NCBI RefSeq assembly: GCF_003933735.1
Contig: NZ_RSED01000006.1
Coordinates: forward strand, 186,001-250,000
Direction of reading: 5' to 3'
Length of the DNA stretch: 64,000 nucleotides
Source: Aquabacterium soli
GTDB lineage: Bacteria; Pseudomonadota; Gammaproteobacteria; Burkholderiales; Burkholderiaceae_C
Below the pieces are notes generated by a model. That model had not been told where the DNA came from. It was given only the letters and a program-made list of their open reading frames with translations, and searched no databases. The stretch's first letter is position 1. The number at the start of each line of letters is the position of its first letter. Position numbers and translations under genes: made by a program. Shown piece by piece: positions 8,289 to 16,423 of the stretch.

Positions 8289-8670
8289 AACCCAGGACAT
8301 CCGCAGCTCGGAAGACGTGGTGCGCGTGCGCCAGAAGGTGCGCACATTGGCCGTGCAGGTCGGGCTGGGCCTGGTGGACCAGACCAAGATCATCACCGCC
8401 GCCAGCGAGCTGGCACGCAACACGCTGGATTACGGCGGTGGCGGGCATGTCGAACTGGAGGCCCTGATGCTGCCGCGCCGCGGCCTGCGCCTGGTCTTCA
8501 TCGATGAAGGCCCGGGCATCAAGGACATCGACGCGGCCCTGCGTGATGGCTTCACCACCGGCAAAGGCATGGGCCTGGGCCTGGGCGGGGCCAAGCGCCT
8601 GTCCAGCGAGTTCGCCATTGAATCCAGCCCAGGCAAGGGGACACGCATCACCCTGGCACGCTGGAAATAG
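8281..8670 (+). CDS. rsbT: RsbT-like serine/threonine protein kinase (switch kinase)
   Basis: A 129-residue GHKL-type ATPase kinase. The N box is ASELARNTLDYGGGG, the G1 box is IDEGPGIKDI and the G2 region is GKGMGLGLGGAKRL. By family knowledge it phosphorylates RsbR and RsbS, then leaves the stressosome to activate a partner; in Bacillus this is the phosphatase RsbU. No RsbU homologue with the usual N-terminal RsbT-binding domain is present here, so the freed kinase probably acts on one of the next three proteins. A GTG start at 8281 inside the rsbS tail gives the usual RsbT length. An ATG at 8236 would add an acid-frame-derived Thr/Pro stretch and is less likely. Confidence 0.93.
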   Translation: MIETQDIRSSEDVVRVRQKVRTLAVQVGLGLVDQTKIITAASELARNTLDYGGGGHVELEALMLPRRGLRLVFIDEGPGIKDIDAALRDGFTTGKGMGLGLGGAKRLSSEFAIESSPGKGTRITLARWK

Positions 8671-8690
8671 TCCCCCAACAACAAGGCCCC

Positions 8691-9713
8691 ATGTTCGAAG
8701 TGCTCGTGTCCGATCCCAGTCAGGTGGCGGAGGCGCGCAGACGCGCCGCCGCCGCTGCCGTCGAGGCGGGCTTTGGAGAGGTGGCCATCGGCCAGGCCTC
8801 GCTGGTGGCCACCGAGCTGTCATCCAACCTGATCAAGCACGGTGGCGGTGGCCGCCTGCTCGTGGGTGCGGGCAACCGCACCCTGGATCTGCTGGCCCTG
8901 GACAGCGGCGCCGGCATGGCCGATGTGCAGGCCTGCATGGCCGATGGCTACTCGACCGCAGGCACCCGTGGTCAGGGCCTGGGCGCGGTACAGCGGCTGG
9001 CGCAGTCGCTGGACGTGGGCTCGTGGCCCGGCGGTGGCACGGTGGCCTGGGCCCGGCTGGTGTCCGCCGAGGGCGATGGGCCAGGCGGCCTGGCCCAGAA
9101 CATTCCACGCCCACCGGTATTGCGCAATGCCGGCGTGTGGGCCGTGCAGACCCCGATGCCGGGTGAGGACGTGTGCGGCGACGGCTGGGACTGGCATGGA
9201 GATGCCGCCGGCCGGACCGTGTTCGTGGTCGATGGCCTGGGCCATGGCACGGAGGCTGCCCTCGCCGCCAACGCGGCGCTGGCCGTGTTCCGCCGCCATG
9301 CGGACGCACCGCCCACCGAGATCGTGGAGGCCGTGCACCAGGGCATCCGGCACACGCGGGGCGGCGCCATCGCCGCCGCCCGCATCGACTGGGCCAGCGC
9401 CACGGTGACTTTCGCCGGCCTGGGCAACATCGCCGGGGCACTGCTGCTGCCCTCGGGCCAGACCCGCCGCATGGTCTCGCTCAATGGCACGGCAGGGCAC
9501 AACGCACGCAAGGTGCAGTCTTTCGAGTACCCCTGCCCCGACAACGCGCTGATGGTGATGCATTCCGACGGCATCGGCACGGGCTGGTCAGGTGAACGTT
9601 ACACGCCGCTGCTGTGGCGCCACCCCATGCTGATGGCAGGCGCCCTGTACAGGGATTTCAACCGGGGCCGGGACGACGCCACGGTGGTGGTGTGCGGGAC
9701 AGGCCGACCATGA
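8691..9713 (+). CDS. Fusion of anti-sigma-type ATPase and PP2C/SpoIIE phosphatase
   Basis: A 340-residue protein. Residues 1-130 form a second RsbT/RsbW-type ATPase (N box VATELSSNLIKHGGGG, G1 LDSGAGMADV, a reduced G2 GQGLGAVQRL). Residues about 150-335 form a SpoIIE/RsbX-type PP2C phosphatase with metal-binding aspartates in GEDVCGDGW, VVDGLGHG, HSDGIGTGW and GRDDATVVV. Kinase and phosphatase activities towards STAS proteins thus lie in one chain, so it could both set and reset the switch. RsbX in Bacillus dephosphorylates RsbR and RsbS; that role is the likeliest for the phosphatase half (inference). The gene begins 20 bp after rsbT and overlaps the next gene by ATGA. Confidence 0.9.
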   Translation: MFEVLVSDPSQVAEARRRAAAAAVEAGFGEVAIGQASLVATELSSNLIKHGGGGRLLVGAGNRTLDLLALDSGAGMADVQACMADGYSTAGTRGQGLGAVQRLAQSLDVGSWPGGGTVAWARLVSAEGDGPGGLAQNIPRPPVLRNAGVWAVQTPMPGEDVCGDGWDWHGDAAGRTVFVVDGLGHGTEAALAANAALAVFRRHADAPPTEIVEAVHQGIRHTRGGAIAAARIDWASATVTFAGLGNIAGALLLPSGQTRRMVSLNGTAGHNARKVQSFEYPCPDNALMVMHSDGIGTGWSGERYTPLLWRHPMLMAGALYRDFNRGRDDATVVVCGTGRP

Positions 9714-11488
9714 CCAGCGCGCCCATCAAACACATCAGCCTGGGCACCATGCACCTCGTGTCCGCGGAGGACGTGGTCGCCGCGCGCCTGCACGCCCGAA
9801 AGGCGGCCGAGATCCTGGGACTGGACCGCCAGAGCCAGACACGCATGGCCACGGCCGTCTCCGAGATCACCCGCAATGCCTTCACCTATGCAGGCAAGGC
9901 CCGGGCCGAGTTCGTCATCGATGGCAATGCGCCAGCCCACACCTTCATGGTGGTGGTCTCCGATGATGGGCCCGGCATCGACGATCTGCACGACGTGCTG
10001 GAGGGGCGCAAGGTCTTTGCGCCGGGCCGAGGCAAGGGCCTGCCGAGCGCGCGTCGCCTGGTGGACCAGTTCGACATCCAGAGCGCTCCCGGGGGCACCA
10101 TGGTGCGCCTGGCGCAACGCCTGCCCCAGGGCGCGCTGCTGCGGCTCACACGGGAGGCCCAGCAGGCCATCGCGCAACTGCTTTCGAGCCATGCGGGCGC
10201 AGACCCCATCACCGCCCTGCAGGATCAAAACCGCGAGATCATCGAAAGCCTGAATGATCTGCAGGACCGCCAGGCCGAAACGGCACGACTGAACCTGGAG
10301 CTGGAAGAAACCAACCGCGGCGTGGTGGCCCTGTACTCCGAACTGGAAGAGAAAGCCGAGCAACTGCGCGGCGTGAGCGATACCAAGTCGCGCTTCCTGT
10401 CCCACATGAGCCATGAGTTCCGCACACCGTTGAACTCGATCCTGGCCTTGGCCCGCCTGCTGGTGGACCGCGTGGACGGCGACCTGAACGCGGAGCAGGA
10501 GCGACAGGTGCAGTACATCCGCAAATCGGCCCAGAGCCTGCTGGACATGGTCAACGACCTGCTGGACCTGGCCAAGGTGGAGGCCGGCAAGGTGGATGTG
10601 AAGCCGGTGGAGTTCAGCGTGGACAGCATCTTCGCCTCGCTGCGCGGCACCTTGCGCCCCTTGCTCACCAACCCGGCGGTGGATCTGCTGTTCGGCCACA
10701 CGCCCCAGTTGCCGCTGATGCTGGCCGATGAGCAGAAGGTGATCCAGATCCTGCGCAACTTCATCGCCAATGCGCTGAAGTTCACCGAGCAGGGCCATGT
10801 GCTGGTCGAAGCCCGGCACGATCCGGCCCGCCAGACCATCGTGTTCTCGGTGAGCGATTCGGGCATCGGGATCGCGCCACAGGACATCGCCCGCATCTTC
10901 GAGGAGTTCTCGCAGGTGGATGGGCGGCTGCAACAGGGCGGCACCGGCCTGGGCTTGCCGCTCGCACGCCGCCTGGCCCTGCTGATGGGCGGCGAGGTGC
11001 GGGCCACCAGCCTGCCAGGCCAGGGATCCACCTTCGAGCTGATCCTGCCCGTGAGATTCGGCCAGGTGCTGAGCCCGCAGCCCGACAAGGGTGAGGATGG
11101 GCGCACCGGCCATGTGCTGGTGGTGGACGATGAAGAAGCCTTCCGCTATGTGCTGCGCCACATCGCACAGGACGCAGGCTACGAGGTGCAGGAGGCTCCG
11201 GATGGGCTCTCGGCCTTGCAGTCGGTCGCCGAGCATCGTCCCGCGATGATCTTCCTCGATCTGGCCATGCCGCAGCTGGACGGCTTCGGCGTGCTGGAGC
11301 GGCTGGCGAAAAGCCCTGAACTGGCGAACATCCCCGTGGTGGTGTGTACTTCACAATTGCTGTCTATCGAGCAAAAGCGATTGCTGGCCGGCGCCCATGC
11401 CATCGTGCTCAAGCAGGACGTGTCCCGCGACGGCCTGACGGCGCTCATTCAATCCGTGACACGAGACCACCAAGCAAGGAGCGGTTGA
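9710..11488 (+). CDS. Hybrid histidine kinase with N-terminal anti-sigma-type ATPase domain
   Basis: A 592-residue soluble protein. Residues 1-140 form a third RsbW/RsbT-like ATPase (VSEITRNAFTYAG, SDDGPGIDDL, GRGKGLPSARRLVD). Then come a coiled coil (about 165-225), HisKA with MSHEFRTPLNSIL, HATPase with GTGLGLPLARRL, and a receiver with MIFLDLAMPQLDGFG. No transmembrane segment or PAS domain is seen, so input probably arrives by contact with the STAS proteins through the N-terminal ATPase domain. That would let a serine-phosphorylation switch drive a His-Asp relay. The start is the ATG overlapping the preceding stop (ATGA); an upstream extension reads in a shadow frame. The stop overlaps the next start by one base. 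Confidence 0.92.
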   Translation: MTSAPIKHISLGTMHLVSAEDVVAARLHARKAAEILGLDRQSQTRMATAVSEITRNAFTYAGKARAEFVIDGNAPAHTFMVVVSDDGPGIDDLHDVLEGRKVFAPGRGKGLPSARRLVDQFDIQSAPGGTMVRLAQRLPQGALLRLTREAQQAIAQLLSSHAGADPITALQDQNREIIESLNDLQDRQAETARLNLELEETNRGVVALYSELEEKAEQLRGVSDTKSRFLSHMSHEFRTPLNSILALARLLVDRVDGDLNAEQERQVQYIRKSAQSLLDMVNDLLDLAKVEAGKVDVKPVEFSVDSIFASLRGTLRPLLTNPAVDLLFGHTPQLPLMLADEQKVIQILRNFIANALKFTEQGHVLVEARHDPARQTIVFSVSDSGIGIAPQDIARIFEEFSQVDGRLQQGGTGLGLPLARRLALLMGGEVRATSLPGQGSTFELILPVRFGQVLSPQPDKGEDGRTGHVLVVDDEEAFRYVLRHIAQDAGYEVQEAPDGLSALQSVAEHRPAMIFLDLAMPQLDGFGVLERLAKSPELANIPVVVCTSQLLSIEQKRLLAGAHAIVLKQDVSRDGLTALIQSVTRDHQARSG

Positions 11489-13125
11489 TGCCCAACACCG
11501 GCGCCCCCCCCACCATCCTCAATGTGGACGACACGGAAGTGGCGCGCTACACGAAGAACCGCACGCTCACCCATGCGGGCTTCACGGTGGTGGATGCAGG
11601 CACGGGGGGCCAGGGGCTGGAACTGGTCGAATCGCTGCGCCCGGCCCTGGTGCTGCTGGATGTGCGCCTGCCCGACATCAACGGCATCGAGGTGTGCCGC
11701 ATCATCAAGGCCCGCTGGCCCAGCACCGTGGTGCTGCAAACCTCGGCCACCTTCACCAGTTCGAGCGACCGCATACGCGGCCTGGAAGGCGGCGCCGATG
11801 CCTACCTGATCCAGCCCATCGACCCCGATGAGCTGGTGGCCTCCGTCAAGGCCTTGCTGCGCCTGCGCGCGGCCGAGGAGTCCATGCGCCAGCTCAATGC
11901 CACGCTGGAACACCGCATCGAAGATCGAACGCGTGACCTGAACGATGCCAACCTGCGCCTGCGCGAGCAGATCGAGCAGCGTGAACGGGCCGAGGCCGCG
12001 CTGGTGCAGGCCCAGAAGATGGAAGCCGTGGGCCAACTGGCCAGCACCATGGCCCACGATTTCAACAACATCCTGGCGTCGTTGATGGGCTACCTGTACC
12101 TCATCAAGCGCCGCTCCAGTGACCAGCAGATCCGCGACCTGGCCGACAAGGCCGTGAAGGCGGCCGACCGCGGCAAGCGGCTCACGGCCCGCGTGCTGAC
12201 CTTCTCGCGCCAGGGCGAGGCGGCCGTGACCATGCTGGACGTGCACGCCACGCTGGCCGGCATGCAGGAGTGGCTGGCCCACAGCGTGGGCCCCTCCACC
12301 CAGCTGACCATGCCACCCGAAGGCAGCCAGCGCCTCGTCGCCCTGGTCGATCTGAGCCAGTTCGAGCTGGCCTTGCTGAACCTCGTGATCAACGCACGTG
12401 ACGCCATGCCGGGCGGCGGGCACATCGACATCCAGGTGCGCGAGGAGACGCTCGAAGCGCCCGAAGGCGAGCTGCCGGCCGGCCGCTATGTGGTCGTCTC
12501 GGTGAAGGACTCGGGCACCGGCATGCCGCCCGAGGTGGTGGCCCGCGCCTTCGACCCCTTCTTCACCACCAAGCCCGCGGGGCGCGGCACCGGCCTGGGA
12601 CTGGCGCAGGTGATCAATTTCACGCATCAATCGCAAGGCGCGGCCCGCATCGAATCGGCGCCCGGCCAGGGCACCTGCGTGTCTCTGTGGCTGGCCGCCG
12701 GCGCGCCTGATGCCGCCGTGGCCACGCTGCCGCGCTTCCTGGATTCCGGGCACGATGTGCCCGGCGCCGGTGAGCATGTGCTGCTGGTGGACGACGACGA
12801 CGACGTGCGCAACACCGTCTCGCAGATGCTGAGCGACGCGTCCTACCATGTCACGCCCGCCGCATCTGGCCGCGAGGCCCTGGACCTGATCCAGCAACGC
12901 GTGCCCGATGTGCTGGTGCTGGACATCGCCATGCCCGGTATCAGCGGCCTGGTCGTGGCCAAGGAAGCCCGCCGCCAGACGCCCGATCTGCCCATCCTGT
13001 TCATCAGCGCCCATGCGCAACGAGATGTCATCGACGCCGAGATCGGCAACGCGCACCTGCTGCGCAAGCCCTTCCTGAGCCACGAACTGAACACCGCCAT
13101 CCGCCGCTGCCTGGACGCGCGCTGA
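11488..13125 (+). CDS. Receiver-histidine kinase-receiver hybrid protein
   Basis: A 545-residue soluble protein: receiver (about 1-125; phosphoacceptor in LLDVRLPDING), coiled coil (125-180), HisKA of the HDFNN type (MAHDFNNILASLMG), HATPase with GRGTGLGLAQV, and a second receiver (about 425-540; LVLDIAMPGISGL, RKP). In the first receiver the normally invariant Lys before Pro is replaced by Gln (LIQP), which may alter switching. It is likely to take phosphate from the preceding kinase on its first receiver. There is no DNA-binding or enzymatic output, so the final target is elsewhere. A strong ribosome site AAGGAG precedes the ATG, which overlaps the upstream stop. Last gene of the stressosome-like operon. 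Confidence 0.92.
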   Translation: MPNTGAPPTILNVDDTEVARYTKNRTLTHAGFTVVDAGTGGQGLELVESLRPALVLLDVRLPDINGIEVCRIIKARWPSTVVLQTSATFTSSSDRIRGLEGGADAYLIQPIDPDELVASVKALLRLRAAEESMRQLNATLEHRIEDRTRDLNDANLRLREQIEQRERAEAALVQAQKMEAVGQLASTMAHDFNNILASLMGYLYLIKRRSSDQQIRDLADKAVKAADRGKRLTARVLTFSRQGEAAVTMLDVHATLAGMQEWLAHSVGPSTQLTMPPEGSQRLVALVDLSQFELALLNLVINARDAMPGGGHIDIQVREETLEAPEGELPAGRYVVVSVKDSGTGMPPEVVARAFDPFFTTKPAGRGTGLGLAQVINFTHQSQGAARIESAPGQGTCVSLWLAAGAPDAAVATLPRFLDSGHDVPGAGEHVLLVDDDDDVRNTVSQMLSDASYHVTPAASGREALDLIQQRVPDVLVLDIAMPGISGLVVAKEARRQTPDLPILFISAHAQRDVIDAEIGNAHLLRKPFLSHELNTAIRRCLDAR

Positions 13126-13207
13126 GCCGCTGACAAGCGCCGCACATGACAGTACGGAAGCGGCGGCGACACGCCCCCTGAACAGGGCCTGTCATTGGGG
13201 GCTGGTG

Positions 13208-13223
13208 CGGTCATGGATGACCG
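13208..13223. promoter_or_regulatory. Perfect palindrome upstream of the AraC-family gene
   Basis: CGGTCAT and ATGACCG are perfect complements around a two-base centre, 56 bp before the AraC start codon. A possible autoregulatory operator. AraC proteins more often bind direct repeats, so this is tentative. Confidence 0.3.
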
Positions 13224-13279
13224 GGATGGTCAGACGCGCCCGGGGTGCGCACAATGCAGCACACTGCCCCGCGGTCACC

Positions 13280-14368
13280 ATGAACCCCAGCCTCCACCGG
13301 CAACTGCAAGCCCTGCACTTCCCTGTCCAGTACGTCGAGATCACCGAATCGCTGGTGCGCGCGCGTGGCGGCGACGTGGCCAGCGTGCGCCGACGCTGTG
13401 GCCTGCCGCCGCAGAATGACGCCACTGCGCCGCAGCCTGCCATGATCGACGGGCACCAGTTGCAGATGGTGATGCAGATCAGCCGGGAGCACTGCCTGCC
13501 GGGCATGCCCACCTCGCTGCAGGTGCTGGCGCACTTCCCGCTGACGGCGCACGGTGTGGTGGGCATGCTGAGCATCGCCTCGGCCACGCTGGGCGAGGCC
13601 CTGGACATGGCGCTGCAGTACCACGCGCTGGTGATGCCGGTGTTCAGCATGCGCCGCGAAAACCTGCCCGGCGGCGGCGCCACCGTCGTGATCGAGCAGG
13701 TGGCCGATTTCTCGCCCTTCAACGAAGGGCTGGCCGAGCTGGTGGTGGGCACCTTCCGCAACGTGGCGCCTTACACCACGCTGGAAAAACCAGTGGTGGA
13801 CGTGTGCTTCCCGCATGCACCATGCGAGCCCGATCAGCAGGCAGCTTACGAACGCTTCTTCGGCGCCCCCGTGCGCTTCAATGCGCCCTACCTGGGCTTC
13901 ACCATCTCGGCCGAGGCGCTGCGCACGCCCATGACCACCGGCAACCGTGCCACCCGCGACAGCCTGGAGGCGCTGCTGCGTCGCCAGGCGCCCGAGGGCA
14001 GCATGCGGCGTCCCACGCCGATCACGCAGCGCGTGCGCCAGGTGGTCGGCGACGGGCTGAGGCGAGGCGCCCTGCCCCAGGTCTCGCGCGTGGCCGATGT
14101 GCTGGCGATGTCACCGCGTTCATTGAGCCGGCACCTGCAGGATGAAGGCACTTCGATGTCGCGCATCGTCGAGCAACTGCGCATCGAGCATGCCGAGCGC
14201 CTGCTGCTCAACAGCAAGCGACCGGTGCAGGAAGTGGCGCGCCAGGTGGGCTTCGCCGATGCGTCGAGCTTCTCACGCGCGTTCCGCCGCGCGACCGGGC
14301 GCACGCCGCTGGAACTGCGTGCCGCCGGGCTGCCGCTGACGGACGCCGCACCCGAGCCCCAGGCCTGA
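13280..14368 (+). CDS. AraC-family transcriptional regulator (Arabinose_bd type)
   Basis: A 362-residue protein. An N-terminal arabinose-binding-like/OruR-type ligand domain (about 20-205) is followed by a C-terminal AraC double helix-turn-helix (about 255-355). The second HTH carries the family signature region VARQVGFADASSFSRAFRRATG. The start was placed at the ATG giving MNPSLHRQL; the upstream extension is shadow sequence. It is convergent with a metal-dependent hydrolase gene 28 bp away. Relatives with this domain layout often control catabolic or lipid genes near them, but no target can be named here. Confidence 0.92.
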   Translation: MNPSLHRQLQALHFPVQYVEITESLVRARGGDVASVRRRCGLPPQNDATAPQPAMIDGHQLQMVMQISREHCLPGMPTSLQVLAHFPLTAHGVVGMLSIASATLGEALDMALQYHALVMPVFSMRRENLPGGGATVVIEQVADFSPFNEGLAELVVGTFRNVAPYTTLEKPVVDVCFPHAPCEPDQQAAYERFFGAPVRFNAPYLGFTISAEALRTPMTTGNRATRDSLEALLRRQAPEGSMRRPTPITQRVRQVVGDGLRRGALPQVSRVADVLAMSPRSLSRHLQDEGTSMSRIVEQLRIEHAERLLLNSKRPVQEVARQVGFADASSFSRAFRRATGRTPLELRAAGLPLTDAAPEPQA

Positions 14369-14396
14369 AGACCCGGGCCTCAGGGCCCCTAGCACC

Positions 14397-15272
14397 TCAG
14401 CGCGCGAGCACGTTCAACGCATCGGACGCTGCAATCGGATCGCCCGTTCGATCGAAGGCCTGTGTCCAGGCCTCGTAGGCGTTCATCTCCTTGTGCTGCC
14501 AGGGGTGGAAGCCAGGCTTGTAGTACGTGAGGTAATAGCCCAGCGCCGGCAGGAACACGCCGCCCGGCTTGTACATCCACCACAGGCCCTTGGTCCACAG
14601 GCCCAGGCGCTTGAAGAAGCCGAATCCATCGGCCTTGAACATCTGGTTCATGGTCCACATGACACCGATGGGGTACTCGATGCTGAAGTACACCAGGCCC
14701 AGCACACGCTGCAGGTAGCCCACCTTGGCCACCTTCTGCAGCACATCGAAGGCCACCGCCTTGTGCTCGACCTCTTCGATGGAATGCCAGGCGTACATGG
14801 CGCGCACGCGGGGATCGAAAGGCTCGACGATCTCGCGGCGCTCCATGAAGGTGGTGCACATCATGGCCGTGAGGTGCTCGGCCGCCGCCGTGTAGGCGAG
14901 GTTGAAGGACTTGGGCCACCACTTGAGCTGCCACCGGAACTTGGCATCGAGCATGCGCTCCATCCACGGCACGTTGATGCCCTGCTTTTCCAGCAGCTTG
15001 TTGAACTGGATGTGCACCATGCCGTGCTGGGCCTCCTGGCGGATGAAATCCCGTGCCTCGTCCTGCAGGTGCGGATCGGTGATCTGCTCGCGGTAGTTGC
15101 GCACCGTGGTGATGAAGTAGCGCTCTCCCACAGGGAAGGTGATGGACATGGCGTCGAACAGGCGTGTCTTGAACGGATCTCCCCCGTTCCAGAAGCGTGG
15201 AATGCCGCTGTCCAGGCGGAATTCCAGCTTTTCTCGGGGCTGGATAGGGCGTTGGTCGTGGGTGCTGCTCAT
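14397..15272 (-). CDS. Predicted metal-dependent hydrolase (PF10118 family)
   Basis: A 291-residue protein of the COG3687 family. The fold is helical and ferritin-like, with conserved acidic and His residues: RQEAQHGMVH, AAAEHLTAMM and WHSIEEVEHKAVAFD, spaced as expected for a di-metal site. Two hydrophobic helices around VYFSIEYPIGVMW and FLPALGYYLTYY suggest membrane association. The substrate is unknown in the family. The start is the ATG giving MSSTHDQRP; a long upstream Trp/Cys-rich extension is rejected. It lies downstream of the DUF2834 gene on the same strand, with a 118-bp gap. Confidence 0.85.
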   Translation of the reverse strand: MSSTHDQRPIQPREKLEFRLDSGIPRFWNGGDPFKTRLFDAMSITFPVGERYFITTVRNYREQITDPHLQDEARDFIRQEAQHGMVHIQFNKLLEKQGINVPWMERMLDAKFRWQLKWWPKSFNLAYTAAAEHLTAMMCTTFMERREIVEPFDPRVRAMYAWHSIEEVEHKAVAFDVLQKVAKVGYLQRVLGLVYFSIEYPIGVMWTMNQMFKADGFGFFKRLGLWTKGLWWMYKPGGVFLPALGYYLTYYKPGFHPWQHKEMNAYEAWTQAFDRTGDPIAASDALNVLAR

Positions 15273-15390
15273 GGGCGTCTCCGGTTGAAGGTGGCCGCAC
15301 GACCACGGGGCCGCGCAGGGACGAGCCGATCCACCGGCCAGGCCCAGGAGGCACCGGCGCGTCGGCTCAGGAAAAGAATGGGGGTGGGTT

Positions 15391-15858
15391 CTAGAAACCC
15401 GGAGGCAGGCCCGGCACCGCCAGGCCAAATGAGAGTGCGGTGTAGCCCAGGGCCACCACCAGCACCACGGCCATGCCGAGCCAATCGCCAAAGGCCAGGC
15501 CCGCGCCTTCGCGGCCTTCGCTGCGGCGGGCGCGAACCACCTCGCGGTGGACCAGGAACAACGGCACGAAGGTGCTCACGCCGATCAGGATCGAGCCCAG
15601 GATGTACCACCACACGCCGCGCAGGCCCAGGCTGCGCGCCTCGCTCAGCATCCACAGCCACACGGCCATGCACAGCACGATGAGGTCGACACCCAGGAAG
15701 CGGCTGGCCGGGTTGACCAGGGTGTCCTGCCAGAAACGCACATTGGCCTGCACGATGCCCAGCGGCAGGTAGCTGAGCGCATGGCCCCAGGTACCGACCA
15801 GCGCCAGCAGCGCGATCAGGGCATAGAGCAGGCACAGCAATTTCTGTTTGGCGCTCAC
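15391..15858 (-). CDS. DUF2834 family integral membrane protein
   Basis: A 155-residue inner-membrane protein with four hydrophobic helices: LLCLLYALIALLALVGT, VDLIVLCMAVWLWML, WWYILGSILIGVSTFVPLFL and LGMAVVLVVALGYTALSF. The pattern fits DUF2834, whose function is unknown. I prefer the GTG at 15858 (VSAKQKLL), because AAAGGA stands eight bases upstream; the ATG at 15879 would add seven residues but has no ribosome site. Confidence 0.78.
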   Translation of the reverse strand: MSAKQKLLCLLYALIALLALVGTWGHALSYLPLGIVQANVRFWQDTLVNPASRFLGVDLIVLCMAVWLWMLSEARSLGLRGVWWYILGSILIGVSTFVPLFLVHREVVRARRSEGREGAGLAFGDWLGMAVVLVVALGYTALSFGLAVPGLPPGF

Positions 15859-15955
15859 GTCGGGGTCCTTTCGGAACATGCAGAACGTTCGGATCTCGTC
15901 ATGGTGCCCATTGCATCAGAAGCGGCTGGGCATGGGCGGCCAGGGCTGTGCCGAT

Positions 15956-16234
15956 TCAGCCAAGGTGGCCGGCATCGGAAGCCAGGGGCGCATCGGCCTC
16001 CCAGGCGAACCGCGGACAGGTGCGGCCATCCAGCTCGACCATGCCCATGAACATCTCGTAAGGCCGCACCCACAGGGCGCCTTCGCCATACAAGGGGCGG
16101 TAGACCACCACGGGTTCGAAGGTCTCGCTGTGGCGGGCCACGCCATAGGCCTGGTACAGCCGGCCCTTGTAATGGCGGTACAGGCCCGGGCGCAGCGGCG
16201 GCAGGGGCGGGGCGGGGCGGTTGTCATCATTCAT
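15956..16234 (-). CDS. DUF1653 family protein
   Basis: A 92-residue soluble protein. The core LRPGLYRHYKGRLYQAYGVA, followed by SETFEPVVVYRPLYG and LWVRPYEMFMG, is the DUF1653 domain, a small SH3-like barrel seen alone in many bacteria. Function unknown. The start was placed at the ATG giving MNDDNRPAP; a longer form to 16291 is possible. It is followed on the same strand, after about 97 bp, by the DUF2834 gene. Confidence 0.88.
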   Translation of the reverse strand: MNDDNRPAPPLPPLRPGLYRHYKGRLYQAYGVARHSETFEPVVVYRPLYGEGALWVRPYEMFMGMVELDGRTCPRFAWEADAPLASDAGHLG

Positions 16235-16423
16235 GGGCGAATGATAGGCGCGGGCACCGAACCGTGAGATGGCGCACAAAAGCTGTTCCACCCCATGGAA
16301 TGCACCGCTTTGACACAGGGACGATCCGGATACGCGCGAACGACCGGAAGGGTTAAACCGTTACATCAGAAATGCAACGGATGAAGATGCTCTTCGACAC
16401 CCTCCAAAGCCGACCCACACACC

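Noticed and set aside
9599..11236. A 545-residue minus-strand open frame opposite the hybrid kinase at 9710
   Set aside because: Antisense shadow; the plus strand carries complete H, N and G boxes and a receiver.
16310..16334. TTGACA followed by GATACG as a possible promoter for the acyl-CoA ligase gene
   Set aside because: The spacing is only 13 bases, too short for a sigma70 promoter, and no other -10 fits.
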